Shown here: positions 17,410 to 26,937 of the stretch, one piece after another | How positions within the stretch are numbered: position 1 is the stretch's first letter | How the letters are laid out: every line of letters starts with the position of its first letter | DNA from: Halosimplex salinum | GTDB taxonomy: Archaea > Halobacteriota > Halobacteria > Halobacteriales > Haloarculaceae | DNA: 64,000 nt | Reading direction: 5' to 3' | NCBI RefSeq assembly: GCF_003730195.1 | Contig: NZ_QWGG01000012.1 | Coordinates: 1 to 64,000, forward strand | Made by a program: the position numbers and the translations under genes | The notes under the pieces: generated by a model | Database searches by the model: none | What the model was told of the DNA's origin: nothing | What the model saw: only the letters and a program-made list of their open reading frames with translations

Positions 17410-19578
17410 ATGCGGGGGCATGACAGCAACCGTGACGAGGAGCTATCGAGACGACAGTACGCGCAGATCCTGGCGGGGGTGGGCGTCGCCGGGGTCGCGG
17501 GCTGTCCGAGCGACAGTTCGAACGAGGCCGGTGGTGAGACGACCCCGACCCCGACGCCGACCCCGGAAGGGGACGGGAGCGACGAGGACGACGGCGACAC
17601 AGACGCCGACTCGGACACCGACGAGGAGACGGAGGCGGACACGGCGACCGACCGACAGGCGGTCACCGACACGATCAACTACGCGATCAACAACTCGCCG
17701 GACGTGTTCAACTGGAACCCGTGGACGCCCCAGGACAACACAGTCGGCGACCTGTGGATGTCGGACCTCCACGGACTCCGCAACGTCCACACGACGAACA
17801 ACTCCTACAGCGGGACGACCGTCCCGACGCCTCACAAGCCGGACCACGAGGAGGTCGAGATCATGACGTGGATCACGGGGATCGAAGTGTCTCCGCCGTA
17901 CGACTGGCGGGACCACCACGACGAGCGCGCGAAATACTGGAACGGCGACCCGTTCGACGCGGTCGCCCGTGAGAAACACAACCACGTCAACTGGTTCCAG
18001 GACGGCAACAAGTTCGCCGAGGGCGCGACGTTCAACCAGAACGCCGAGAGTCAGTGGACGCTCCACCAGTGGATGGACAAGGGCGAAGTGCCCGACCAGG
18101 ACCCCGACCCGTCCGGGCGAGCGGTCCTCGAATCGAACGCCGGTCCGGTGGACGGCGACCCGCCGATCCACCCCGACTTCACCGAGCCGTACCTCGAGCG
18201 CTACCGCGACGCCAGCAACGAAGACCAGGCCGGCACGGTCACCGACGACCTGACGAGCGACCGGATCAGTCTCGACCGGATGGCGATGGAGGGCGGCACG
18301 GACGAGATGCTCGCCGGGTCCGGCCCCTACCGGCTCGAATCGATGGACGACGTGGGCTCGGAGAAAGTCGTCCTCACCCTCAACCCGGACCACCCGAACG
18401 CCGAGTACACGAACGTGAATAAACTCGCGCTCTACTGGGCCGAGGGCGACCGACGGCAGACGCTCCAGAGCAACGGAGAACTGGACCTCGACTACGGCGC
18501 AATCACGCCGGGCTCGACGCCGAACCGGGACAGCCTCCCGGATCACATGCAGGAGATCACCCGGTGGCTGCGCGCGACCGGCGGGGACATGTGGAAGCTC
18601 AACTGGAACAACCCCCACCTCGAACGGCTGTGGGTTCGCCGCGCCCTGGTCGAAGCGATCGACTGGAACGCGGTCAGCGCCAACGGCTGGGGCGAAGGAG
18701 CGTCGCAAGTTCTCGAGCACGACACGTTCATGCTCGACGCCCAGTCCGAGAGCGTCTTCTCGGACGAGTTCCTCGACAGTCTCCACAACTACTCGCGCGC
18801 GTCGAACAAGGAACTCGCGAACCGGTACATGCAGCGCGCGGGCTATTCGAGGCAGGGCGGCCAGTGGGTCGACCCCAACGGCAACCCGGCCGCGATAGAC
18901 CTCATCGCGACGTCCGATATTCAGGACCACGTGCAGGCCTGCCAGACGATCCGGGCGAACCTCACGAACTGGGGCTTCGGCGTGAACTTCAGCACGCAGG
19001 GGTGGTCCACCTGGTCGAACAACCTCGACCCGAACGGCGGCCTCAACTACGATTCGACCATCTTCTGGCACGGCGACCCGTACATCTTCCAGTACTACCA
19101 CGACCGCGGCGCGTGGTGGGACGAGGCGCTCGTCGCCGGCAGTCCGACCGCCGCGAGCCCGTTCGACGCCGACCCGGAGGACGAGGTGGACACCCAGAAC
19201 AAACCGATCGTCCAGCAGGTGCCCGACGAGGCCGGTGCCTTCGAAGCGCCCGACGAAGCGGGCGCGGCGCCGGACCTCGAGAACGCGACCGAGGTCAACC
19301 TCGTCGAGACGGTCGACGCCATCCGTCAGCCGGGTAACAGCGAGGAGGAACTCCAGGAGCTCTACCGGACCTGCGCGCGCTACTACAACTTCTACGTCCC
19401 GCACTTCACGTTCCACCAGTATCTCAGCGGCGCCTGGGGCAACGTGCGCGACTTCGACTGGCCGGACCCCGACGCGCGAGCGCTCGACTACGAGCGGTCG
19501 TTCGCTATCGAGGACGTGCTCGTGCTCGGCGGCATCACTCAGGCCAGCACCGACGAGGACTTCGAGCCGCCGGAGTGA
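17410..19578 (+). CDS. Tat-exported lipoprotein, peptide/nickel ABC substrate-binding family
   Basis: 722 residues. A twin-arginine signal (LSRRQYAQIL, Arg14-Arg15) ends in the lipobox VAGC with Cys32, so it is exported folded and lipid-anchored. A Thr/Pro/Asp/Glu-rich linker of about 40 residues follows. The rest resembles SBP_bac_5 binding proteins for oligopeptides, though weakly conserved: INYAINNSPDVFNWNPW at the start and VRRALVEAIDWNAV near residue 412. No permease or ATPase genes adjoin it, so it is an orphan or works with a distant transporter. An A+T-rich TAAATAT at about 17370 may be its promoter. Confidence 0.8.
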   Translation: MRGHDSNRDEELSRRQYAQILAGVGVAGVAGCPSDSSNEAGGETTPTPTPTPEGDGSDEDDGDTDADSDTDEETEADTATDRQAVTDTINYAINNSPDVFNWNPWTPQDNTVGDLWMSDLHGLRNVHTTNNSYSGTTVPTPHKPDHEEVEIMTWITGIEVSPPYDWRDHHDERAKYWNGDPFDAVAREKHNHVNWFQDGNKFAEGATFNQNAESQWTLHQWMDKGEVPDQDPDPSGRAVLESNAGPVDGDPPIHPDFTEPYLERYRDASNEDQAGTVTDDLTSDRISLDRMAMEGGTDEMLAGSGPYRLESMDDVGSEKVVLTLNPDHPNAEYTNVNKLALYWAEGDRRQTLQSNGELDLDYGAITPGSTPNRDSLPDHMQEITRWLRATGGDMWKLNWNNPHLERLWVRRALVEAIDWNAVSANGWGEGASQVLEHDTFMLDAQSESVFSDEFLDSLHNYSRASNKELANRYMQRAGYSRQGGQWVDPNGNPAAIDLIATSDIQDHVQACQTIRANLTNWGFGVNFSTQGWSTWSNNLDPNGGLNYDSTIFWHGDPYIFQYYHDRGAWWDEALVAGSPTAASPFDADPEDEVDTQNKPIVQQVPDEAGAFEAPDEAGAAPDLENATEVNLVETVDAIRQPGNSEEELQELYRTCARYYNFYVPHFTFHQYLSGAWGNVRDFDWPDPDARALDYERSFAIEDVLVLGGITQASTDEDFEPPE

Positions 19579-19725
19579 GAGCGCAGGCGTCCGTCTTCTG
19601 ACGCACTCGCCCGGTCGGGGGCACCGACGTTTTCCGGCGGCCCCCGGGTGACGCCGGTCACCCGGCGGCCCCGTTTTCTCGTGGACGCGAGTGGCGACGC
19701 TGGCACTAACTCGACCTGACCGGGC

Positions 19726-20364
19726 CTATCCGGGCAGGTCCGCGTCGGCGTCGACGGTGTGGTCGGGTTCCGGCGGGAGTTCCCAGTCGGTGGTCAGCTC
19801 GAGGAGCTGGACGAGCATGTTCGCGGTGGCGCCCCAGACGGTGAAGCCGTCGACGTGGAAGAAGTGCAGGCGGATCTCGCCGTAGTGTGGGTGGTCGCGA
19901 CGCTCGCTCTCGTAGTTGCCGAGGTCGGTGAGTCCGACGACGGGGAGGACGGCGATCTCGGCGACCTCCGCGTCGGTCGGACGGTACGATCGGTCGGCCA
20001 CGCGGGCGACGAACGGGCGGACGACGTAGTCGGTGATCGTTCGGATGTCGTCGAGGCGACCGGCGACGTCGACCTCGTCGGCACGGAGTCCGACCTCCTC
20101 GTTGGCCTCGCGGAGCGCGGTCGCCAGGAGGTCGTCGTCGACCGGTTCGCGGCCGCCGCCGGGAAAGCTCATCTGCCCGGGGTGGTCCGTCAGGTGGTCG
20201 GCGCGCTTCGTGAACAGCACGTGGTCGTCGCCGTCACTGGTGACGACCGGGGCCAGGACCGCGGCCTCGCGCTCGTCACCGGTGAGACGCTCGTTCCGTT
20301 CGGGTGGCGAGTCCGACGGGGCCAGCCCGACGGGGTCGCGTTCGCGCACCCGCGACAGGTCCAT
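19726..20364 (-). CDS. Nudix hydrolase, CoA pyrophosphatase-like
   Basis: 212 residues. The Nudix box LREANEEVGL follows PGQMSFPGGGREPVDDDLLA; the PGQMSFPGG word before it is typical of CoA diphosphatases (NudL/NUDT7), which split CoA or acyl-CoA. The Glu at the front of the box is Asp here. HVDGFTVWGATANMLVQLLE near the C-terminus also matches that subfamily. Start MDLSRVRERDP at 20364; longer frames are antisense shadow. It is followed 52 bp upstream by a haloarchaeal DUF gene on the same strand. Confidence 0.85.
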   Translation of the reverse strand: MDLSRVRERDPVGLAPSDSPPERNERLTGDEREAAVLAPVVTSDGDDHVLFTKRADHLTDHPGQMSFPGGGREPVDDDLLATALREANEEVGLRADEVDVAGRLDDIRTITDYVVRPFVARVADRSYRPTDAEVAEIAVLPVVGLTDLGNYESERRDHPHYGEIRLHFFHVDGFTVWGATANMLVQLLELTTDWELPPEPDHTVDADADLPG

Positions 20365-20416
20365 ACGCCCACGAACGGGACGGGTGGTCTTAATTTGCGG
20401 GTTACCCTCGAAGGCA

Positions 20417-20881
20417 CTACACCTCGTCGAGTCGCGCGCGGAGATCGGCGGTGTCGACGGCGGCCCACGTCTCGAGGTCGTAGCAGACTTCGACGAGCGT
20501 GGCCGCCCGCTCCGCGTTCCCGGCGTCGGCGGCGGCACCGGCGTCGGCCTTGAGGTGCTCGTGCGCGGCGGCCGCGGCCGTCTCGCGGTCGACGGTGCGC
20601 TCCTCGACGTCCATGATGTGCGGGAGGTCCTCCGCGTGGTCGGGTAGCGTCGGGAAGGCGACGGGACCGGCGACAAGCAGGGGGTCGCCATCGCCGTCGC
20701 GCTCGACGGGGATCAGGTGATAGCTCTCGACGGCGTCCTCGACGGCCGCGGCGACGGCCTCGGAGTCGGGCTCCTCGCCGCGCTTGAACGCTAGCTCCTC
20801 GAGCGCACGGTGAAGCTCCGACCGGGTCAGCCCGCCGAACAGATCGACGACCCCGGAGAGTTCGTCTCCCAGCAGACTCAT
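20417..20881 (-). CDS. Haloarchaeal conserved protein (DUF7109-like)
   Basis: 154 residues, alpha-helical and acidic. MSLLGDELSGVVDLFGGLTRSEL and LEELAFKRGEEPD resemble a haloarchaea-restricted family that I believe is DUF7109. No catalytic motif, membrane segment or signal is visible. Same strand as the Nudix gene, possibly cotranscribed. Function unknown. Confidence 0.65.
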   Translation of the reverse strand: MSLLGDELSGVVDLFGGLTRSELHRALEELAFKRGEEPDSEAVAAAVEDAVESYHLIPVERDGDGDPLLVAGPVAFPTLPDHAEDLPHIMDVEERTVDRETAAAAAHEHLKADAGAAADAGNAERAATLVEVCYDLETWAAVDTADLRARLDEV

Positions 20882-21007
20882 ACCCGGGGCCACGACGCCG
20901 GCCCATTTCAGGCTTCTGTCGAACGATTCGGGCGTGACGTGCCCGCCTGGGACCTGCGCCGCACAGGGCGGGTGTGTAGTCCAGCGGTGAAAGGCCTCGC
21001 CGGCGGT

Positions 21008-21988
21008 CTACCTCGACAGCAACCGTTCGGTCAGGTACGCCTCGAAGGCGTCGCGGTCGGCCCACGCGAGCGCGACCCGCGCGTCGAACTCCCCGTCCGG
21101 AGCGGGCTCGGTGAACCCGTCGTCGGTCACGTCGAACCGCACCGACTCGGTCTCGACGAGCGACTCGTCGTGGGCCAAGTAGACGGCGACGGAGTCGAAC
21201 AGCGTCGAGGACCGGCGGGTGAAGTCGTCGTAGGGCATCCACTCCACGCGCGCGGCGAAGACGCAGTTGTTCTCGACGACGCCGCGGACGAGGGGGTCGT
21301 CCGTCGCAGTCCAGACGCGGTGGTACCGCCCGCCGTCGAGGGTCACGCGCCCGCAGGTGTCCAGCGGCGTCAGGAGCACGTCGCGCCACGGGGCGGCGAG
21401 AACGGTCCGGAACGCGGCAGGGTCGACGCGGACGTTCGTCTCGGCGTCGGGCTCGCCGCCGTCGTACCCCTCCTCGAAACTGCCGTGCATCCCGACGAAC
21501 CGGCACTCCCGCGCGAGATCGGGGTCGGCGTCGACGGCCGCCGCGAGGGTGGGTGTCGGACCGATGGAGACGACGGTGACGGGTTCGTCGGCCTCCGTCA
21601 CCACCTCGGCGAACGCCTCGACGCCGTCGTCGCGGACGGTCCCCGGATAATCGTTCAGGTCGTACTCGTCGACCCAGGGCGTCTGGTTTCGCTCGCCCTC
21701 GTCCATCTCGCGTGCCTCGGGCGCCAGACCGATCGGCACGTCGATCCGGTCGGCGCGCTCCAGCAGTTTCGCGGCGACGCTCGCTCGATAGGTCGGGTCG
21801 CCGGCCTCGGTCAGCACGAGCCGGCAGTCGAGCTGGGGCGTCCGCAGGAGCTGTGCGAGCGCCCACGTGTCGTCCACGTCGGTGCCGATGTCCGTCGCGA
21901 GCACGACCGGCGCGGGATCGTCGGCGGTCGGCCGGCCCTCGGCCGTGGATCGGTCCTCGTCGGCAAGATGGCTGTCGGGGTCAGTCAC
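21008..21988 (-). CDS. Inosine-uridine-type nucleoside hydrolase
   Basis: 326 residues. The N-terminal calcium-site motif DxDxxxDD appears as TDIGTDVDDTWAL after a 30-residue acidic extension, and VTVVSIGPTPTLAAAV matches the second family signature (the usual GPLTN region). Members cleave the N-glycosidic bond of nucleosides in salvage. The later MHGSFEEGYDG and NVRVDPAAF also fit the fold. It is divergent from trpC. Confidence 0.83.
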   Translation of the reverse strand: MTDPDSHLADEDRSTAEGRPTADDPAPVVLATDIGTDVDDTWALAQLLRTPQLDCRLVLTEAGDPTYRASVAAKLLERADRIDVPIGLAPEAREMDEGERNQTPWVDEYDLNDYPGTVRDDGVEAFAEVVTEADEPVTVVSIGPTPTLAAAVDADPDLARECRFVGMHGSFEEGYDGGEPDAETNVRVDPAAFRTVLAAPWRDVLLTPLDTCGRVTLDGGRYHRVWTATDDPLVRGVVENNCVFAARVEWMPYDDFTRRSSTLFDSVAVYLAHDESLVETESVRFDVTDDGFTEPAPDGEFDARVALAWADRDAFEAYLTERLLSR

Positions 21989-22097
21989 GGATACCGTCTC
22001 CCGAGTCGTCCCCGGACGCGGAGAACGTTCCGGTCACGGAAGCCAGGGACACACGCCGTCGCCCGGTCGCCGCTCGCCGCCACCGTGACGCAACGCT

Positions 22098-22125
22098 TAT
22101 GTACAACTCTGTCCGTTAGTGGACA
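22098..22125 (+). promoter_or_regulatory. trpC promoter with palindromic operator
   Basis: TTATGTA at 22098-22104 sits 25-31 bases before the trpC ATG, as a TATA box for a leaderless mRNA. Immediately after it, TGTCC-GTTAGT-GGACA (22110-22125) is a perfect 5-bp inverted repeat covering the predicted transcription start. A repressor bound there would block initiation, which fits tryptophan-dependent control (inference). Confidence 0.55.
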
Positions 22126-22128
22126 GTA

Positions 22129-22995
22129 ATGAGTACTGGTGACGAGATCGCACCGAAGGTGCGGTCGATACTCGACGCGGCCCGCGAGCGGACGGGCGGC
22201 GGCGAGCGTGTCGAGGTGGACCCGCGGGACCTCCCGGCCGCGATAGAGCGAGCCGAGGCCGACGGTCGCGTCCCGGTGATCGCCGAAGTGAAACCGACGA
22301 GTCCGACGACCGACGGCGAGCGCGACGACGACCCCGTCGAACTGGCGGAGTCGATGGTCGCTGGCGGTGCGACGGCGCTCTCGGTGTTGACCGAGCCCGA
22401 GCACTTCGGCGGGTCGACCGACGCGCTGGAACGCATCCGCACGGCGGTGGACGTGCCGGTCCTGCGGAAGGACTTCGTCGTCCGCGAGGGCCAGCTCGAC
22501 GCCGTCGAGTCGGACGTGGTCCTGCTGATCGTCCGCTTCCTCGACGAAGCGGGGACCGACGACCTCGACGACCTCCTGGCGGCCGCGCGCGACCGTGGGT
22601 TCCAGGTGCTCGTCGAGACCCACACGAGCGAGGAGGTCGAGCGCGCGCTGGACGCGGGCGCAGAGATTATCGGCGTGAACAACCGCGACCTCGCGGAACT
22701 GGAGGTCGACCTGGGGACGTTCGAGCGGGTGGCGCCGAAAGCGCGGCGGCTCGTCCGCCGCGGACAGTCGAGCGGTGAAACCGCGAGACAGGTGCCGGAG
22801 AACGTCACCCTCATTGCGGAGAGCGGCATAGCGACGACGAACGACGCGACCCGGATGCGGGAGGCGGGCGCAGACGCGCTGCTGGTCGGGTCCGCGATCA
22901 TGGCGGGCGACGTGACCGAGAACACCGAACGCCTCGTGGCGGCGGAATCGGACGCCGGGGCGGACGCGGACGCGGCGGCAGGGAGCGAGGAGTGA
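22129..22995 (+). CDS. trpC: Indole-3-glycerol phosphate synthase
   Basis: 288 residues, converting CdRP to indole-3-glycerol phosphate in tryptophan synthesis. TIM-barrel motifs in order: [12 protein letters not shown] (catalytic Lys), [18 protein letters not shown] (catalytic Lys), [16 protein letters not shown] and [13 protein letters not shown] low-complexity Asp/Ala tail of about 20 residues ends the protein. First gene of trpCBA; trpB starts 13 bp later. The stretch after the NNRDL motif contains an unusually basic insertion ([15 protein letters not shown]). Confidence 0.95.
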   Translation: MSTGDEIAPKVRSILDAARERTGGGERVEVDPRDLPAAIERAEADGRVPVIAEVKPTSPTTDGERDDDPVELAESMVAGGATALSVLTEPEHFGGSTDALERIRTAVDVPVLRKDFVVREGQLDAVESDVVLLIVRFLDEAGTDDLDDLLAAARDRGFQVLVETHTSEEVERALDAGAEIIGVNNRDLAELEVDLGTFERVAPKARRLVRRGQSSGETARQVPENVTLIAESGIATTNDATRMREAGADALLVGSAIMAGDVTENTERLVAAESDAGADADAAAGSEE

Positions 22996-23008
22996 CGGAG
23001 ACACACCA

Positions 23009-24265
23009 ATGAGCACAGACAAGATGTTCGGCGAGTACGGTGGACAGTTCGTGCCGGAGTCGTTGATGCCGGCGATCGAGGAGCTCACGGACGCCTACGA
23101 GCGGTACGTCCTGGACAACGAGGACGGATTTATGGACGAGTTCCGGCGGCGACTGGCGGACTTCGGCGGGCGGCCGCTCCCGCTCCAGCACGCCGAGTCG
23201 CTGTCGGAGCGCTACGACACCGCGGTGTACCTCAAGCGCGAGGACCTGCTCCACGGCGGCGCGCACAAACTCAACAACGCGCTCGGGCAGGTCCTGCTCG
23301 CGAAGTACATGGGCAAAGAGCGGATCATCGCCGAGACCGGCGCCGGACAGCACGGCACGGCCACGGCGATGGCTGCGGCCCACCTCGACATGCCCTGCGA
23401 GATCTACATGGGCGAGACCGACATCCGCCGCCAGCGGCCCAACGTCTTCCGCATGAAGATCAACGGCGCGGAGGTCAACCCGGTCACGACTGGCCGCGGC
23501 ACGCTCAAGGAGGCCATCTCCGAGACGATGCGCGACTGGGCGACGACCGTCGAGAACACCCACTACGTGATCGGCAGTGTGGTGGGACCGGCACCGTTCC
23601 CGCGGATGGTCCGGGACTTCCAGGCCGTGATATCCGAGGAGGCCCGCGAGCAGGTCCAGGAGAAAGCGGGTCGCTTCCCCGACGCGGTGCTGGCGTGTGC
23701 CGGCGGCGGGTCGAACACGATGGGCACGTTCCACCACTTCGTCGACGACGAGGGCGTCGGTCTCTACGCGGTCGAGGCCGGCGGCTCCTCGCTCCAGGTC
23801 GACGAGGTCGAGGGCGTCGCGCCCAACTCGGCGTCGCTGTCGACCGGCGAGGAGGGGGTCCTCCACGGCGCGCGCACGAAGCTCCTGCAGGACTCCGACG
23901 GGCAGATCATGGAGTCCCACTCCGTGTCGGCGGGGCTGGACTACGCCGGCGTCGGGCCGGAACTTGCCCACCTCGTCGACGAGGAGCGAGTCGAGGCCGT
24001 GAACGTCGACGACGATTCGGCACTCGAAGCGTTCCACCGACTCTCGCAGGACGAGGGGATCATCCCCGCGCTGGAGTCGGCTCACGCGTTCGGCTACCTC
24101 GAGGAGCACCACGACGAACTCGGCGACGTCGTCGTCGTGAACGTCTCCGGGCGCGGCGACAAGGACCTGGAGACCGTGCTCGAAGAGACGGAGAAACGCG
24201 ACCTCGACGTGGCGCCGGACATGTCGGTCCTGCGCGACGCCGCCGGGAGCGGAGGTGACCTCTGA
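23009..24265 (+). CDS. trpB: Tryptophan synthase beta chain
   Basis: 418 residues. It condenses indole with serine using [17 protein letters not shown] at the N-terminus, the PLP lysine in [13 protein letters not shown] at about residue 90, [10 protein letters not shown], and the phosphate-binding [11 protein letters not shown] are all intact. This is the TrpB1 type that pairs with TrpA. The stop overlaps the trpA start by one base (TGATG), indicating coupled translation. Confidence 0.97.
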   Translation: MSTDKMFGEYGGQFVPESLMPAIEELTDAYERYVLDNEDGFMDEFRRRLADFGGRPLPLQHAESLSERYDTAVYLKREDLLHGGAHKLNNALGQVLLAKYMGKERIIAETGAGQHGTATAMAAAHLDMPCEIYMGETDIRRQRPNVFRMKINGAEVNPVTTGRGTLKEAISETMRDWATTVENTHYVIGSVVGPAPFPRMVRDFQAVISEEAREQVQEKAGRFPDAVLACAGGGSNTMGTFHHFVDDEGVGLYAVEAGGSSLQVDEVEGVAPNSASLSTGEEGVLHGARTKLLQDSDGQIMESHSVSAGLDYAGVGPELAHLVDEERVEAVNVDDDSALEAFHRLSQDEGIIPALESAHAFGYLEEHHDELGDVVVVNVSGRGDKDLETVLEETEKRDLDVAPDMSVLRDAAGSGGDL

Positions 24266-25110
24266 TGGGATTAGAGCGCGTGTTCGCCGACGGACCCGCC
24301 TTCGTCCCGTACGTCGCGGCGGGCGACCCGAGCTACGAGGAGTCCCTCGAATACGTGGAGGCGCTGGAGCGAGGGGGCGCCGACGTGATCGAACTCGGCC
24401 TGCCGTTCTCCGAACCGATCGCCGAGGGGTCGACCATCCAGGAGGCGGTCGTCCGGTCGCTCGAGGCGGGCATGACGCCCGACCGCTACTTCGAGTTCGT
24501 CGAGGATCTGGACGTGGACGTGCCGTTGGTCTGCATGACCTACTACAACCTCGTCGCGCAGTACACGAACGACGAGACGGGCGAGCGCGGACCGCGCGCG
24601 TTCGCCGAGCGGGCCGCGGAGGTCGGTATCGAGGGCTTCGTCGTCGTCGACCTGCCCGCCGAGGAGGCGGGACCGCTGCGGGAGGCCTGCGACGAGTTCG
24701 GCCTCGATCTGGTGTTCATCATCGCGCCGACGACGAAGGGCGACCGGCTCGAACAGATGCGCGAGCACGTCTCAGGGTACGTCTACGTGCAGGCGCGACT
24801 CGGCGTGACCGGCGCGCGCGAGGACGTGTCCGACCAGACCGAGGAGTCGCTGGCCCGCGTCGCAGACTGGGACGTGCCCAAGGCCGTCGGGTTCGGGATC
24901 AAGACCGGCGAGCACGCCGAGCGCATCGTCGCCGCGGGCGCCGACGGGATCATCGTCGGCTCCGCGCTGGTCGACATCATCGCGGCCGGTGCCGACGGCG
25001 AGTACCCCTTCACCGAGACCGCCCAGCGCCTCGAATCGAAGGCACGCGAACTCAAGGAAGGCGCGCTGGCCGGTGCCGAGAAGCGCGCCGCGACCGAGCA
25101 GTCCGACTGA
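24265..25110 (+). CDS. trpA: Tryptophan synthase alpha chain
   Basis: 281 residues. It splits indole-3-glycerol phosphate and passes indole to TrpB. The catalytic segment reads [15 protein letters not shown]: the Glu equivalent to Salmonella Glu49 is present, but the second catalytic residue, Asp60 there, is Glu here, as is the Asp four before it. [15 protein letters not shown] and [11 protein letters not shown] complete the phosphate site. Last gene of the trp operon. Confidence 0.95.
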   Translation: MGLERVFADGPAFVPYVAAGDPSYEESLEYVEALERGGADVIELGLPFSEPIAEGSTIQEAVVRSLEAGMTPDRYFEFVEDLDVDVPLVCMTYYNLVAQYTNDETGERGPRAFAERAAEVGIEGFVVVDLPAEEAGPLREACDEFGLDLVFIIAPTTKGDRLEQMREHVSGYVYVQARLGVTGAREDVSDQTEESLARVADWDVPKAVGFGIKTGEHAERIVAAGADGIIVGSALVDIIAAGADGEYPFTETAQRLESKARELKEGALAGAEKRAATEQSD

Positions 25111-25132
25111 GTCTCCCCCTCTCCGGCCCGTT

Positions 25133-26743
25133 TCAGGGCGTCTCTGCGCCGTCGACGAGCCCGCCGAGATCCGGCTCCCGACGCTGTACCCACTGGAGCA
25201 GCCCGTACAGCGGGAGCGCCGCGACGACGCTGAACCCCGTCGCGACCGAGAAGAAGGCGACCCCCTCGCCGCGGACGGCCGAGAGGAGGCCGGCGGTGGC
25301 GGTCGGCGAAGCCGCCGTGTCACCGCCGCCGAGGCTCGCGAGGAGACCGGCGGCCAGCGGGCGGGCGTCGGGACCGTACTGGTCGGCGACGGGGGCCGAC
25401 CCGTTCACGTGCCGGTCGAGCCAGGCGTCGTCGCGCTCGCCGGTGACCTCCGCGACGGCCTGTTCGAAGACGGCGTAGGTGACGACGCCGTCGTGGCGGT
25501 TGAGTCGGCGGAACACGTCCTCCAGGGAGCGGTGTCCGTAGGTCCGGTCGCGGATGCGCCGGTCGAGCACGGCGAGGGCGCGCCCGCCCTTGCGCTGGGG
25601 CACGTTCGGACTCGTCCAGCTCTGGGGGTCTGTGAGCGTCGCGTCCGACGGTGCGCCGTCGAGGTGACCCGCCATCGCCGCGCGGTCGATCCGGCCCTGC
25701 TCGCGACTCAGTCGGGCGGCGTAGTACTCGGCGCTCGCCTCGCGGAACCACGCCATCTCGGGGTCGAGGACGAACGACTGTCTGGTGTGGACGTACTCGT
25801 GGAGCCAGACCGCCTCCGCGCTGTCGAGGCGCGCTCGCGAGTTCACCCAGAACTCGTCGCGGGCGGGGACAGACTCGCCGCCCCAGCGAACGGAGCCGGG
25901 GGCCGCGAACGCGAGCACCCTCTCGTCGGCGTCGCCGACGTCGAGGTCACGGGCCGCTCGCGCCAGCGCGTCGGCGACCCGGCCGGCTTTCCCTTCCGAG
26001 ATCGCGCCCGCTGGGACGATCAGATCGATCCGGCCACCCGGAGTCGACCGCGTCACCGTCTCGTACTCGCCGACGACCGCGTACCGGTCGCCGAACGCGC
26101 CCGACTCGGCCGGAAGCACGTCGCGCCGTTCGGCCAGCGGTCGGACGCGGTGCACCCGCTCGCCGTCCCGCCACTGGAACTCGACGTACGGGACGCGGGC
26201 GAACGTCCAGTCTCTGCTTGTGGCAGTCTCGGACGCGTCGCCGCTCGCGTTCACCGGCACGACGAGCGCGGCGCGGGCCGACGCCCCGTCCGTCCAGCGC
26301 AGTCGGGTCACGTTCCCGGTCGCGACCCGCTCGAACCCGTCGGTGTCGACGACGCGCGCGCTCCCGCGAACGACCAGCCACGCTCGGTCGGCGCCCGCGG
26401 GCCGGTCGAACCGGAGGTCGTACCGGACCACCCCGTCTCGCTCGCGCGTGACCGTCGCCGCGATGCTGGGTGTTCCGGCGCTCACGTTCGGTTCGACCGC
26501 CTGCCCGTCCGCGACGACCGACCCGTTCACACTGGCCGCCCCGTCCGTTTCGGTCTTCCCGTCGACCACGCCCACGTCGACTACACCCCCGTCGGCCACG
26601 CCTCCGTCGACCACGCCCCCGTCGACCACACCCAGCGCACCGCTCGCCGTCACCGTACCGACGAATAGAATCGAAGCTAATACTATGAAGAGAATTCCGA
26701 GTGTCGATGCGACGGGACGGCGTCTCACTGGTCGTAGTTGCAT
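25133..26743 (-). CDS. Membrane-anchored HExxH protein, probable extracytoplasmic zinc metallopeptidase
   Basis: 536 residues. A hydrophobic segment at about 13-34 serves as signal or anchor, followed by five VVDGG-type repeats (residues 39-62). The central part is all-beta. A gluzincin-like core follows: HEYVH at 315-319 with Glu335 or Glu339 in REASAEYYA as third ligand. A C-terminal membrane segment at about 495-520 is followed by a short cytoplasmic tail. So the active domain probably faces outside, held by one or two anchors. The substrate is unknown. Convergent with trpA and divergent from the aromatic aldolase gene. Confidence 0.75.
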   Translation of the reverse strand: MQLRPVRRRPVASTLGILFIVLASILFVGTVTASGALGVVDGGVVDGGVADGGVVDVGVVDGKTETDGAASVNGSVVADGQAVEPNVSAGTPSIAATVTRERDGVVRYDLRFDRPAGADRAWLVVRGSARVVDTDGFERVATGNVTRLRWTDGASARAALVVPVNASGDASETATSRDWTFARVPYVEFQWRDGERVHRVRPLAERRDVLPAESGAFGDRYAVVGEYETVTRSTPGGRIDLIVPAGAISEGKAGRVADALARAARDLDVGDADERVLAFAAPGSVRWGGESVPARDEFWVNSRARLDSAEAVWLHEYVHTRQSFVLDPEMAWFREASAEYYAARLSREQGRIDRAAMAGHLDGAPSDATLTDPQSWTSPNVPQRKGGRALAVLDRRIRDRTYGHRSLEDVFRRLNRHDGVVTYAVFEQAVAEVTGERDDAWLDRHVNGSAPVADQYGPDARPLAAGLLASLGGGDTAASPTATAGLLSAVRGEGVAFFSVATGFSVVAALPLYGLLQWVQRREPDLGGLVDGAETP

Positions 26744-26937
26744 TCTCTATCCTATACGGCTACCCTCCGAAATATCGAATTTGAGAATATACGCGTTTCG
26801 AGCGGGCAGCGGCCGAAGTGAGAGGGTGCCGCGACGAGTCGGAACGGTCGTGAGTCGGTGCAGGGAGGCGGTCGGGGGTCGCAGTATCGGCCGAGACCGG
26901 AAGGCAAATAACCGTACTTGCCACACCCTCACACAAC

